From contig NZ_QJJU01000007.1 of assembly GCF_003201655.1 (NCBI RefSeq), positions 62,001 through 126,000 of the forward strand: a stretch of 64,000 bases of DNA, in the 5' to 3' direction. The stretch comes from Mycolicibacterium moriokaense. GTDB lineage: Bacteria; Actinomycetota; Actinomycetes; Mycobacteriales; Mycobacteriaceae. Both the position numbers and the translations under genes were made by a program. The notes below the pieces were generated by a model. It did not search any database. It was not told where the DNA came from and saw only the letters and a program-made list of their open reading frames with translations. Of this stretch, positions 8,324-16,690 are shown piece after piece. The first letter of the stretch is position 1. The number at the start of each line of letters is the position of its first letter.

Positions 8324-8764
8324 CTACTCGCACTCGTGGTTGGCGGCGGCAGTGACGGCCAGGATCACACCGGCCTGCTGGGCCGGAGTCAGGTTGGCCC
8401 ATGGCGTGTTGAAGTTCCCCGGCCCGGTGAAGTCGGGCGCCTGGAGCACCTTGAGATACGGCTCGACGAGGGTCTTCGAATCCGTCTGCTGGCTTTCCAT
8501 CCACACTCTGGCGGCATGACAGGCCTGCCCGTACTGCGATTCTGTGGCGTCAGAAGGCACGTCGACCTGGGTGGTGACGCCGCCAGGGGAGACGCCGACG
8601 GCGCCGGGCTGCGCCGGTTCGGCGGGCAGGGGCGGCAGCTCGCTGGTGGATGTCGTCGGCGGCTGGGTCGGCGTCGACGACTTTTGCTCGTTCGACGAAC
8701 AGCCGGCGACCGCGAGCATCAACAGTGCACCGCACAGCACGACGCGTTGGGGGTACCTGCGCAT
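8324..8764 (-). CDS. lpqV: lipoprotein LpqV
   Basis: A 146-residue lipoprotein. Residues 1-22 form a type II signal with the lipobox LAVAGC, lipidated Cys at about 22, followed by a Thr/Pro/Ser-rich tether. The C-terminal domain has QACHAARVWMESQQTDSKTL and PAQQAGVILAVTAAANHEC, whose two cysteines probably pair. Position next to the Rv1063c-like patatin matches M. tuberculosis Rv1064c (lpqV). It should be anchored outside the plasma membrane; its function is unknown. TAGATT 6 nt before the ATG makes leaderless transcription likely. Confidence 0.85.
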   Translation of the reverse strand: MRRYPQRVVLCGALLMLAVAGCSSNEQKSSTPTQPPTTSTSELPPLPAEPAQPGAVGVSPGGVTTQVDVPSDATESQYGQACHAARVWMESQQTDSKTLVEPYLKVLQAPDFTGPGNFNTPWANLTPAQQAGVILAVTAAANHECE

Positions 8765-8770
8765 GCTGCC

Positions 8771-8776
8771 AATCTA
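8771..8776 (-). promoter_or_regulatory. -10 box of leaderless promoter, lpqV
   Basis: TAGATT on the minus strand with 6 nt (GGCAGC) to the ATG of lpqV and no Shine-Dalgarno between. Confidence 0.5.
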
Positions 8777-8838
8777 TGCAACGCGTCGGCCTCCTTGAGA
8801 GGAGGTCAGGGCGGGATGCTCGGCGCGACGCGCTATGC

Positions 8839-8844
8839 CACACT
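8839..8844 (+). promoter_or_regulatory. possible -10 box, Cys uORF and cysteine dioxygenase operon
   Basis: CACACT with 7 nt to the GTG of the small ORF at 8852. The second A and last T fit TAnnnT and the spacing fits a leaderless start. Confidence 0.35.
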
Positions 8845-8851
8845 GGCGGCC

Positions 8852-8893
8852 GTGATGGAGAGCACCGGATTCCGGGAGTGTTGTCAGGCCTGA
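8852..8893 (+). CDS. candidate cysteine-sensing leader peptide (uORF)
   Basis: A 13-codon frame GTG ATG ... TGT TGT CAG GCC TGA, read VMESTGFRECCQA. It begins at the place where a leaderless mRNA would start and ends 43 nt before the ATG of the cysteine dioxygenase at 8937. Tandem Cys codons close to the stop, ahead of a cysteine-handling operon, resemble the leaderless polycysteine uORFs described as cysteine-responsive attenuators in mycobacteria. Translation and regulation are inference; the frame itself is plain in the sequence. Confidence 0.45.
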   Translation: MMESTGFRECCQA

Positions 8894-8936
8894 GCGCCGA
8901 CCCCCCTTGATCCGTCCCGTCATTCTGGAGTTCCAC

Positions 8937-9488
8937 ATGGTTTCCGCACAGCCTTCTCTGTTGCCGTCTGCCGCACCCGCAGTGTCCGCGCCGACCCGCC
9001 TGCGGCTGCACGACCTGCTACACGCCACCGACCGCTACGCCGACGACGTGCTCTCGGGCCGCTACGACTATCTGCTGCCGGGCGGTGGAGCGCCGGGCGA
9101 CGAACGGTGGTTCACCCGCCTACACGGCGACGACGAGGTCGATATCTGGTTGATCAGCTGGGTACCTGATCGCTCGACGGAATTGCACGACCACGGTGGT
9201 TCGTTGGGCGCATTGACCGTGGTGTCGGGTGCACTGCGCGAAACGCGTTGGGACGGGGAAGCACTGCGACGTCGACGTCTCCGGGCGGGCGATCAGGCCG
9301 GTTTCCCGCTCGGCTGGGTGCACGACGTCGTCTGGACGCCAGAACGAGATCTGTCGACTCCGGTCAGCCCGACGCTCAGCGTGCACGCGTACTCGCCGCC
9401 GCTCACGGCGATGTCCTATTACGACGTGACCGAGCGAAAGACGCTGCGCCGCAAGCGCACCGAACTCACCGATGCACCGGAGGGATGA
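8937..9488 (+). CDS. cysteine dioxygenase-type cupin protein (Rv1065-like)
   Basis: A 183-residue cupin of the bacterial cysteine dioxygenase family, which oxidises cysteine to cysteine sulfinate with non-haem iron. The first metal motif is visible as TELHDHGGSLGALTVVSG (His pair at about 92-94), and the third iron His is in GWVHDVVW. The start is set at the ATG 8937, which has CTGGAG about 6 nt before it; a TTG at 8907 would add ten unconserved residues. The stop overlaps the next gene by 4 nt (ATGA), so the two are translationally coupled. The small Cys-Cys uORF upstream suggests control by cysteine supply. Activity on cysteine is from family membership. Confidence 0.8.
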   Translation: MVSAQPSLLPSAAPAVSAPTRLRLHDLLHATDRYADDVLSGRYDYLLPGGGAPGDERWFTRLHGDDEVDIWLISWVPDRSTELHDHGGSLGALTVVSGALRETRWDGEALRRRRLRAGDQAGFPLGWVHDVVWTPERDLSTPVSPTLSVHAYSPPLTAMSYYDVTERKTLRRKRTELTDAPEG

Positions 9489-9859
9489 TGAGCCGAATCG
9501 ACAGGGTACTCGAGGAGGCCCGCACACGGCTGCACAGGCTTTCGGCGCGCGAAGTCCCCGACGCGTTGGAACGCGGTGCGCTGTTGGTCGATATCCGCCC
9601 GCACGCCCAGCGTGAGCGCGAGGGCGGCGTGCCCGCCGCGTTGGTGATCGAGCGCAACGTGCTGGAGTGGCGGTGCGACCCGACCAGTGACGCACGGCTG
9701 CCGCAGGCCGTTGGCGACGACGTGGAATGGGTGGTGCTCTGCTCGGAGGGCTACACCTCCAGCCTGGCCGCCGCGTCGCTTGTCGATCTCGGCCTGCACC
9801 GCGCCACCGACGTCATCGGCGGGTACCACGCCCTGAAGGCCGAAGGCGTTCTGGTCTAG
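9485..9859 (+). CDS. rhodanese-like sulfurtransferase (Rv1066-like)
   Basis: A 124-residue rhodanese domain overlapping the cysteine dioxygenase stop by 4 nt. LVDIRPHAQREREGGVPAAL is the N-terminal motif and VVLCSEGYTSSLAAASL holds the active-site cysteine (near residue 84); VIGGYHALKAEG closes the fold. Two adjacent ATGs (9485, 9488) are possible starts. Pairing of a cysteine dioxygenase with a sulfurtransferase suggests handling of sulfite or persulfide made from cysteine; this is inference. The stop overlaps the convergent hydrolase stop in the shared CTAG. Confidence 0.85.
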   Translation: MMSRIDRVLEEARTRLHRLSAREVPDALERGALLVDIRPHAQREREGGVPAALVIERNVLEWRCDPTSDARLPQAVGDDVEWVVLCSEGYTSSLAAASLVDLGLHRATDVIGGYHALKAEGVLV

Positions 9860-11550
9860 GCGTTTTCGTCGTTGGACAACAGTGGCCGCAGCTTCTCGGT
9901 CTTCTCGGGTGTCCAGCCCGGCGGCTGGAGGATGGCGGCCCACGCGTTGGCGACGTCCTTGACGTAGACGTGACCGTGTCCGTCGGGCACGTCTACCGCG
10001 ACCGCCATGTCGGCGGACACCTGCAGGAACGTCACGATCGGTATCCATTCCATCCGCGGCGAGAGATCGTAACCGCGCGGTTCCTTCAGCCAATCCGGTT
10101 TGGAGAACAGCAGATCGACGTTCCACCACGCGATCGGATCGGATGCGTGCTGTAGATAGACCACCCGCGGGTGGCCCCACGGGTCGGGCGGCCTTCCGAG
10201 ATTGTCGGAGCGCGCGGCGAATCGGACGTTCTCGCCCTTGTCGTAGATAGGCAGCCACATCGGGGAACCCTTGTCGCGGGTGCGGGTGAGGTCCTCCCAG
10301 ATCGTGTTGTTGAACGTGGGCCCGGAGTACAGCGCGCCATCGGTGCGGGCGACCAGGTTGTTGAGGGCCAGGAACGGCGCCTCACCACCGAAGGAGCCCA
10401 AACTTTCGCCGAACACCACGAGTTTCGGGCGCTTCCCCTCGGGCAGCTGCTTGACCATCGCGTCGACGGCCTCGAACAGCGCCTGCCCGGCCTGCCGGGC
10501 GTTCTCCTTGTCCACCAGGAACGACAGCCAGCTGGGCAGGAACGAGTACTGCATGCTCACGATCGCGGTATTGCCGTTGTACATGTACTCGAGCGCAGAG
10601 GCTTCCGCCTCGTTGATCCAGCCGGTGCCGGTGGTGGTGGCGACGGCGACAACCGCGCGGTCCAGCCCGCCAGTCCGGCGCAATTCTTCAGCGGCCAGCA
10701 GGGCGGTCGCTTTGATGCCGGGGGCGGAATGCAGTCCGGCGTATGCGCGGATCGGCTCTATCGCAGGCGTGCCGTTGAACTTGGTGAGCTGTTCGTCGGT
10801 GGGCCCTGCCGACACGAAGACCCGGCCCTGATGGCCGAGTGATTCCCAGCTGTCCAGCGACTCCGGACCGCCGGACCTCAGTCGCGATTTCGGTGCAGGG
10901 AACTCCGGGTCGGTTTCGTCGTTCACCGCAGAGAACGTCTTGTTGATCGTGCTCATCGCGACCCGTGCCACGACCCCGTTGAGCAATGCCACCGTCAACG
11001 CGAGCAGTAGCACCACCACGACAACCGCCGAAACCCGCGGCGGCGCAAAGCGTTCCAGTTGACGCACCAGATACCGCACCAGTCTGCCGATCAACTGGCC
11101 GATTTCGACGAAGACGAACAGCACGATGATCGACAGGACTGCCGTCAGGGGGTGGTCCCAAAAGCCAAGCCGCGGCACACCGTTGAGATCGCGTACGTCG
11201 TCCTGCCAGACGTGGAAGTAGATGATCATCAGGATCTGGCCGATGATGCCGATAACCACCAGCGCGATCCAGGCGCGTCGCGGTGCCGGCGGGCTGGAGT
11301 CCTTCGACCGCATGAAGCGCACCAGCCATACCGCGAACACGCCGAGGCCGTAGCCGATCGCGCCTGCCGCGCCGCTGACGATCGCCTGGAACAGCGGGCC
11401 GCGCGGGAGCAGTGACGGCGTCATCGACAGCCACAGGAACACCAGGCCGACGGCCGTTCCAGTGAACGTGTAGTGGCGCTCCCACCACGGTTTGTTGGCG
11501 GGTTCCGCGGGCGGTGGGGCTTCTTCGGTGGTCTCCGCGGTGTCGGTCAC
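9856..11550 (-). CDS. membrane alpha/beta-hydrolase of the Abhydrolase_9 family (Rv1069c-like)
   Basis: A 564-residue integral membrane protein. Its N-terminal part has about five hydrophobic helices (TGTAVGLVFLWLSMTPSLL; AIVSGAAGAIGYGLGVFAVWLV; AWIALVVIGIIGQILMIIYF; AVLSIIVLFVFVEIGQLIG; VSAVVVVVLLLALTVALL). A C-terminal hydrolase domain carries the nucleophile elbow VVFGESLGSFGG. This two-part layout is the Abhydrolase_9_N plus Abhydrolase_9 pair. The GTG at 11550 lies 11 nt after the echA8 stop, so it is the third gene of the echA9-echA8 operon. A role on lipids is likely from context but unproven. Confidence 0.85.
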   Translation of the reverse strand: MTDTAETTEEAPPPAEPANKPWWERHYTFTGTAVGLVFLWLSMTPSLLPRGPLFQAIVSGAAGAIGYGLGVFAVWLVRFMRSKDSSPPAPRRAWIALVVIGIIGQILMIIYFHVWQDDVRDLNGVPRLGFWDHPLTAVLSIIVLFVFVEIGQLIGRLVRYLVRQLERFAPPRVSAVVVVVLLLALTVALLNGVVARVAMSTINKTFSAVNDETDPEFPAPKSRLRSGGPESLDSWESLGHQGRVFVSAGPTDEQLTKFNGTPAIEPIRAYAGLHSAPGIKATALLAAEELRRTGGLDRAVVAVATTTGTGWINEAEASALEYMYNGNTAIVSMQYSFLPSWLSFLVDKENARQAGQALFEAVDAMVKQLPEGKRPKLVVFGESLGSFGGEAPFLALNNLVARTDGALYSGPTFNNTIWEDLTRTRDKGSPMWLPIYDKGENVRFAARSDNLGRPPDPWGHPRVVYLQHASDPIAWWNVDLLFSKPDWLKEPRGYDLSPRMEWIPIVTFLQVSADMAVAVDVPDGHGHVYVKDVANAWAAILQPPGWTPEKTEKLRPLLSNDENA

Positions 11551-11561
11551 GGAACCAAAAT

Positions 11562-12338
11562 TTACCGGTGCGTGAAGTTCGGTGGGCGCTTCTCGGTGAA
11601 CGCGTTCATGCCTTCCGTCTGGTCGTCGGTGGCGAACGCCGAGTGGAACAGCCTGCGTTCGTACAGGAGTCCTTCGGCCAGCGTCGACTCGAAGGCACGG
11701 TTGACGGCCTCCTTGGCCATCCGCGACGCGGACAGCGACATTCCCGCGATGGTTTTGGCAACCGCGGTCGCCTCGTCGAGCAGCTTGTCGGCGGGCACAA
11801 CACGGGACACCAGCCCGGCGCGCTCGGCCTCCTCGGCGTCTATGTTGCGACCTGTCAGGATCAGGTCCATGGCCTTGGCCTTGCCGATGGCACGGGTCAG
11901 CCGTTGCGAGCCGCCCATGCCGGGAAGCACGCCGAGCTTGATCTCGGGCTGACCGAACTTCGCGGTGTCGGCGGCGATGATCAGATCGCACATCATCGCC
12001 AGCTCGCAGCCGCCGCCGAGCGCGTAGCCGGCGACCGCGGCGATGGTCGGCGTGCGGGTGGCGGCGAACTTGCCCCACGCCGCGAAGAAGTCGGAGGAGA
12101 ACACGTCGGCGAACGACAGCTCCGCCATCTCCTTGATATCGGCGCCTGCGGCGAATGCCTTCTCGCCGCTGCCGGTGATGATGATCGCGCCGATGCCGGG
12201 GTCGTTGTCGAGTTCCGCTGCGGCCGAGACGACTTCGTTCATCACCTGACTGTTGAGGGCATTGAGCGCCTTCGGTCGGTTCAGCGTGATGGTGCCGACG
12301 CGATCGTCGCGGGTGACCAAGATGGTCTCGTAGCTCAT
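11562..12338 (-). CDS. echA8: enoyl-CoA hydratase EchA8
   Basis: A 258-residue crotonase-fold enoyl-CoA hydratase, about the usual length and very similar to M. tuberculosis EchA8 throughout. The oxyanion hole is built by [11 protein letters not shown] and [15 protein letters not shown]; the two catalytic glutamates are expected in [10 protein letters not shown] and [16 protein letters not shown]. It hydrates trans-2-enoyl-CoA in beta-oxidation in the cytosol. Its ATG overlaps the echA9 stop by 4 nt, and the membrane hydrolase follows 11 nt after its stop, giving a three-gene operon. Confidence 0.95.
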   Translation of the reverse strand: MSYETILVTRDDRVGTITLNRPKALNALNSQVMNEVVSAAAELDNDPGIGAIIITGSGEKAFAAGADIKEMAELSFADVFSSDFFAAWGKFAATRTPTIAAVAGYALGGGCELAMMCDLIIAADTAKFGQPEIKLGVLPGMGGSQRLTRAIGKAKAMDLILTGRNIDAEEAERAGLVSRVVPADKLLDEATAVAKTIAGMSLSASRMAKEAVNRAFESTLAEGLLYERRLFHSAFATDDQTEGMNAFTEKRPPNFTHR

Positions 12339-13372
12339 GAGAACTCCAGTTCACGGTCGGCCGGCGCGAAGTAGGCCTCGACGTCGGCGGTGGTGACGGC
12401 CGCCAGCGACGCGGGCGACCATTTCGGATTGCGGTCCTTGTCGATGACCATGGCGCGGGTACCTTCGACGAAGTCGTGACTCTGCGAACAGGCGGACGAC
12501 GTCCGATATTCTTGGCGCAGAACGTCTTCCAGGGTGTCGAGTTTGGCGGCCCGCCGGATGGCCTCCAATGCAACGCAGAGGGAGATCGGGGAGCGGGTGG
12601 CGATCAGGTTGGCCGCGTCGTTGGCAGGCCCCGCATCGTGGCCGCGCAGCGCGGCCACGATGTCCTCAACGGTGTCGCCGGCGAAGCATTCGTCGATCCA
12701 ATTGCGTTCGGCCAACAGCGGACTCGGCGGTGACTCGACGGCATGCGCTGACAGCGCGGCATCGATACCGTCGGTGATCACACTGCGCTTGAACTCGGCG
12801 ATGGTGTCGTGGGGGACGAAATGGTCTGCGAAGCCCATCGCGATGGCGTCCGGTGCGCCGAACGGGGCGCCCGTCAGCGCGGCGTGCAGGCCGAGCAGCC
12901 CTGGCGCACGCGACAGGATCAGCGTGCCGCCGACGTCGGGAATCAAGCCGATACCGACCTCGGGCATCGCCATCTTCGTGGTGTCGGTGACCACTCGCAC
13001 GCTGCCGTGCACGGCGACCCCGACGCCGCCACCCATCACGATGCCGTCCATGAGCGCGACATATGGCTTGCTGAAGCGGCCGATCTGCGCATTTAGCACG
13101 TACTCGTCGTACCAGAATTGTCGTGCCTCGGAACCGTCGGCGCGTGCGCTGTGATGGAGCGCTACGAGGTCGCCTCCGGCGCATAGGCCGCGCTCGCCTG
13201 CGCCATCGACCACGACGGCGCTGATGTCGTCGTTGCGGTCCCAGTCGCGCAGCACCGGTGACATCGCGTTGACCATCGGATGAGTCAGCGAATTGATGGC
13301 CTTCGGGCGGTTGAGGGTGATCAGGCCGACGCCGTTCTCGACAGTTACTAGGACATCCTCGTTTTCCGCCAC
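12335..13372 (-). CDS. echA9: 3-hydroxyisobutyryl-CoA hydrolase / EchA9
   Basis: A 345-residue crotonase-superfamily protein of the longer HIBYL-CoA hydrolase branch. Motifs: [52 protein letters not shown] and [20 protein letters not shown]; the last holds the acidic residues typical of the hydrolase. The C-terminal [23 protein letters not shown] is also HIBCH-like. The usual reaction is release of 3-hydroxyisobutyrate in valine breakdown. The start is GTG 13372, with TAGATT 8 nt before it; the longer open frame to 13567 has no conserved sequence. It is the first gene of the echA9-echA8-hydrolase operon. Confidence 0.9.
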   Translation of the reverse strand: MAENEDVLVTVENGVGLITLNRPKAINSLTHPMVNAMSPVLRDWDRNDDISAVVVDGAGERGLCAGGDLVALHHSARADGSEARQFWYDEYVLNAQIGRFSKPYVALMDGIVMGGGVGVAVHGSVRVVTDTTKMAMPEVGIGLIPDVGGTLILSRAPGLLGLHAALTGAPFGAPDAIAMGFADHFVPHDTIAEFKRSVITDGIDAALSAHAVESPPSPLLAERNWIDECFAGDTVEDIVAALRGHDAGPANDAANLIATRSPISLCVALEAIRRAAKLDTLEDVLRQEYRTSSACSQSHDFVEGTRAMVIDKDRNPKWSPASLAAVTTADVEAYFAPADRELEFS

Positions 13373-13526
13373 GAGTATGCAATCTAGATCGTCAACCTGA
13401 GCTGCGCGTCCCCGGGTAATGTTTTCCTGTGAATGGCTCGGCGATACGGGAACGCGCGCGGATCGTCGATCGTTGAGAGTGTGTTCGCCAACTCGTCGAA
13501 CCACAGCACTAGGAGAGGAACCGACG

Positions 13527-14372
13527 GTGCGGGAGACCAGCAACCCGGTATTTCGTTCGCTGCCCAAGGGGCAGGGCGGATATGCGCAATTTGGTACCGA
13601 AGCCGCGGGCTACGGTGCGCAGGCGGTACAAGCCGACCCATATGTGACTCAATATCCGGACCAGCGGCAGACCGGGGTGGCTCGGCCGCTGACCATCGAC
13701 GACGTCGTCACCAAGACGGGCATCACGCTTGCCGTGCTGACGGCCGTCGCGGCCGTTTCCTACTTCTTGGTCGCACAGAACCTGGCTCTGGCGATGCCGC
13801 TCCTGCTGGTCGGCAGCTTGGCAGGCATGGGCCTGCTGCTCTTCGCCATCTTCGGGCGTAAGCAGGACAACCCGGCGATCGTGCTCAGCTACGCCGTATG
13901 CGAGGGCATGGTGGTTGGCGCGTTCTCGTTCGTCGTCGCGAACCTCATGGTCTCGGGCATCAGCGCCGGTGCGCTGATCAGCCAGGCCGTTGTGGGCACC
14001 TTGGGCGTCTTCTTCGGCATGCTCGTCGTCTACAAGACCGGCGCAATTCGCGTGACGCCGAAGTTCACCCGCTTCCTCGTCGCCGCAGGTTTCGGCGCCG
14101 TCGTGCTGATGCTCGTCAACCTGGTGATCGGGCTGTTCACGCACAGCGCAGGCCCGCTGCGCGACGGTGGTCCGATGGCGATCCTGTTCTCGCTCCTGAT
14201 GATTGGCCTGGCGGCGTTCTTCTTCCTTTCCGACTTCGACCAGGCCGACCAGGCGATCCGCGCAGGCGCGCCTGAGAAGGCCGCATGGGGCATCGCCCTT
14301 GGCCTGACGGTGACGCTGGTCTGGCTGTACCTGGAGATCCTGCGGCTGCTGAGTTACTTCAACAACAACTAG
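13527..14372 (+). CDS. Bax inhibitor-1 / YccA family membrane protein (Rv1072-like)
   Basis: A 281-residue protein with a polar N-terminal tail of about 60 residues and seven membrane helices (for example ITLAVLTAVAAVSYFLVA, ALAMPLLLVGSLAGMGLLLFAIF, AAWGIALGLTVTLVWLYLEILRLL). The C-terminal FFFLSDFDQADQAIRAGAPEKAAWG and LEILRLLSYF are BI-1 family hallmarks; the Asp pair has been tied to pH-sensitive calcium leak in homologues. The GTG at 13527 follows a strong AGGAGAGGA site. It is divergent from echA9 and closed by a clear terminator. Its physiological role in mycobacteria is not established. Confidence 0.9.
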   Translation: MRETSNPVFRSLPKGQGGYAQFGTEAAGYGAQAVQADPYVTQYPDQRQTGVARPLTIDDVVTKTGITLAVLTAVAAVSYFLVAQNLALAMPLLLVGSLAGMGLLLFAIFGRKQDNPAIVLSYAVCEGMVVGAFSFVVANLMVSGISAGALISQAVVGTLGVFFGMLVVYKTGAIRVTPKFTRFLVAAGFGAVVLMLVNLVIGLFTHSAGPLRDGGPMAILFSLLMIGLAAFFFLSDFDQADQAIRAGAPEKAAWGIALGLTVTLVWLYLEILRLLSYFNNN

Positions 14373-14383
14373 CGGCCTAACGA

Positions 14384-14414
14384 GAAAGCCCGGCACGTAA
14401 CGTGCCGGGCTTTC
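14384..14414. terminator. intrinsic terminator after BI-1 gene
   Basis: A perfect 14-bp stem (GAAAGCCCGGCACG / CGTGCCGGGCTTTC) with a TAA loop, starting 12 nt after the stop codon. The symmetric stem would work in both directions; the T-run is short (CTTT). Confidence 0.85.
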
Positions 14415-14526
14415 GCTTTGCGTCGAGTGTGCCGAGTCTGCTCACAGATCGCGATTCATCCACATCTTGCGGGCCCGACGATCACTTCGGCGTTTGGCCG
14501 TCGGCTCGGTCGGCCACGGTGACCGC

Positions 14527-15444
14527 ATGGATGAGCCATTCATTGGAAGCGAGGCTCTGCGCGACGGCACTGTTGCCAACAAGCACCAGCTGCGCACCGG
14601 CTTTCGCGCGCTGTATCCGGATGTCTACTTACCCGTCGGCGTCACGCCGACGTTGTCCCAACGGACTACGGCGGCGTGGCTGTGGACGCGTCGGCGGGGT
14701 GTGGTCGCGGGTCTTGCGGCCTCGGCGATGCATGGCGCGCGATGGATCGCAGATGACGTTCCGGTCGAACTGATCTGGCCGAATGCGCGCCCGCCGAGGG
14801 GGATCCGGACCCGTAGGGACCGGCTGGCTTCTGACGAGCGCCGGCTCGTCGCAGGTATGTGGGTGACTACGCCGGAGCGAACAGCGTTCGACATTGGCCG
14901 GCTGATCGACGGTGATGAGGCGGTGGTTCATCTCGACGCGCTGAGCAACGCAACCCGCTTCGACCGACAGGCCGTCGCTGACCTGGGGCGGCGTCACAGT
15001 GGATCGCCAGGAGCACCCCGATTGCGTTCTGCCCTCGATAGTTACGATCCGGGAGCGGAATCGCCACGCGAGACCTGGTTGCGTCTGCTCCTAATTCGCG
15101 CGGGTTTTCCAAGACCTCAAACGCAGATACCCGTCTTCGACGATTTTGGTAATCCCCGCTATTACCTCGACATGGGCTGGGAGGACGTGATGATCGCCGT
15201 CGAGTACGACGGTGATCACCACCGCGAACGTCCGAGATTCGGAAAAGACATTGTTCGCTCCGAATTCGTCGCATATCGCGGGTGGACCCACATTCGTGTT
15301 GTCGCCGGAGCTCATCCGGCCGACGTCGTCAACCGGGTGCGCCGGGTGTGGCCACCTAGTGTGCGCTCAGATCGCGAAATCGCATGCAATCCAGCGATTT
15401 TACGATCTGGCCGCACACCAGCGAGCAGCGATACGTCTAGCTGA
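14527..15444 (+). CDS. DUF559-type (VSR/PD-(D/E)XK-like) domain protein
   Basis: A 305-residue protein of a family common in mycobacteria. An N-terminal winged-helix-like part (about 15-130; QLRTGFRALYPDVYLP, VAGLAASAMHGARW) resembles AbiEi-type antitoxin folds. The C-terminal domain has YYLDMGWEDVMIAVEYDGDHHR and EFVAYRGWTHIRVVAG, which fits the DUF559/VSR-like nuclease core (acidic residues, E-x-D, then a basic strand). Whether it cuts DNA is unknown. The ATG at 14527 is chosen; its stop overlaps the convergent thiolase stop by 8 nt. It could be a defence or mobile-element relic, but base composition looks like its neighbours. Confidence 0.7.
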   Translation: MDEPFIGSEALRDGTVANKHQLRTGFRALYPDVYLPVGVTPTLSQRTTAAWLWTRRRGVVAGLAASAMHGARWIADDVPVELIWPNARPPRGIRTRRDRLASDERRLVAGMWVTTPERTAFDIGRLIDGDEAVVHLDALSNATRFDRQAVADLGRRHSGSPGAPRLRSALDSYDPGAESPRETWLRLLLIRAGFPRPQTQIPVFDDFGNPRYYLDMGWEDVMIAVEYDGDHHRERPRFGKDIVRSEFVAYRGWTHIRVVAGAHPADVVNRVRRVWPPSVRSDREIACNPAILRSGRTPASSDTSS

Positions 15445-16654
15445 GCCGCTCGATGATCATCGCCATGCCCTGGCCGCCGCCGACGCACATCGTCTCAAGG
15501 CCGAACGTCTTGTCCTGCGTCGTCAGGTTGTTCAGCAGCGTGGCGGTGATCCGCGCGCCCGTCATTCCGAACGGATGACCCAACGCGATCGCACCGCCGG
15601 ACACGTTGAGCTTGTCCTCGTCGATGCCGAGCTCACGCGCCGAGCCCAGCACCTGCACGGCGAACGCCTCGTTGATCTCGAACAGGTCGATGTCGCTGAT
15701 CGACATGCCCGCATTCGCCAGCGCCTTACGCGTCGCCTCGATCGGGCCAAGGCCCATGACCTCCGGTGACAATCCAGACACGCCCGTCGCGACGATGCGG
15801 GCCAACGGCTTCAGCCCCAGCTCCTTGGCCTTGGCATCCGAGACCACCACCACAGCGGCGGCGCCGTCGTTCAGCGGGCAGGCATTGCCCGCGGTGATCG
15901 TGCCGTTGGGCCGGAACACCGGCTTGAGTTGGCTGATCTTCTCGTACGTGGTGCCTGCGCGTGGGCCGTCGTCCTTGCTGACGGTCGAGCCGTCCGGCAG
16001 CGTCACCGGCACGATCTCGCGCTCGAAGAAGCCGCTGTTGATGGCCTCTTCGGCGCGGTTCTGGCTACGGACGCCCCAGTGGTCTTGGTCCTCGCGGCTG
16101 ATGCCAGTCAGCAGCGCGACGTTCTCTGCCGTCTGGCCCATCGCGATGTAGACATCCGGCGCAAGGCCGTCCTCGCGCGGGTCGTGCCATTCATCGGCGC
16201 CTGCGGAGGCCTGCACCGAGCGCTGCTCGGCGTCGGCGAACAGCGGGTTGTGCGAGTCAGGCCAGCCGTCCGATGTGCCCTTCGGGAATCGCGAAACCGT
16301 TTCCACGCCAGCGGAAATGAACGCGCTGCCTTCGCCTGCCTTGATCGCATGGAAGGCCATCCGGGTGGTCTGCAGCGACGACGAGCAGTACCGGTTGACT
16401 GTGGTGCCCGGCAGGAAGTCGTATCCCAACTCGACGGCCACCGCACGGCCGATGTTGAAGCCGGCCTCACCGCCGGGCTGCCCGCAGCCCATGATCAGGT
16501 CGTCGATCTCGCGGGGATCCAGCCCGGGCACCTTGTCCAGCGCGGCGCGCACCATCTGCGCTGCGAGGTCGTCTGGCCGCATGTCGACCAGCGAACCCTT
16601 GCCTGCGCGGCCGATCGGCGAACGTGCGGTCGAGACGATGACGGCTTCAGCCAT
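15437..16654 (-). CDS. fadA3: acetyl-CoA C-acyltransferase (FadA3-type thiolase)
   Basis: A 405-residue thiolase of normal length. The nucleophilic Cys is in NRYCSSSLQT (about residue 92), the catalytic His in GHPFGMTGAR, and the second Cys in CVGGGQGMA. It cleaves 3-ketoacyl-CoA with CoA to release acetyl-CoA in beta-oxidation, in the cytosol. The ATG at 16654 has GAGGAG 6 nt upstream. Position between the DUF559 gene and the GDSL gene matches Rv1074c (fadA3). It is probably transcribed alone or with the upstream GDSL esterase, 36 nt away on the same strand. Confidence 0.92.
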   Translation of the reverse strand: MAEAVIVSTARSPIGRAGKGSLVDMRPDDLAAQMVRAALDKVPGLDPREIDDLIMGCGQPGGEAGFNIGRAVAVELGYDFLPGTTVNRYCSSSLQTTRMAFHAIKAGEGSAFISAGVETVSRFPKGTSDGWPDSHNPLFADAEQRSVQASAGADEWHDPREDGLAPDVYIAMGQTAENVALLTGISREDQDHWGVRSQNRAEEAINSGFFEREIVPVTLPDGSTVSKDDGPRAGTTYEKISQLKPVFRPNGTITAGNACPLNDGAAAVVVVSDAKAKELGLKPLARIVATGVSGLSPEVMGLGPIEATRKALANAGMSISDIDLFEINEAFAVQVLGSARELGIDEDKLNVSGGAIALGHPFGMTGARITATLLNNLTTQDKTFGLETMCVGGGQGMAMIIERLS

Positions 16655-16690
16655 GGGGACTCCTCGGATCGAGCGGATACCGAGGAAAAC

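Noticed and set aside
11514..12374. A 286-codon plus-strand frame opposite echA8
   Set aside because: Antisense artefact; echA8 is clearly the coding strand.
9856..12573. A single 905-codon frame joining the membrane hydrolase with sequence opposite echA8/echA9
   Set aside because: Upstream of the GTG at 11550 the reading is an off-frame of echA8 and echA9; not a fusion protein.
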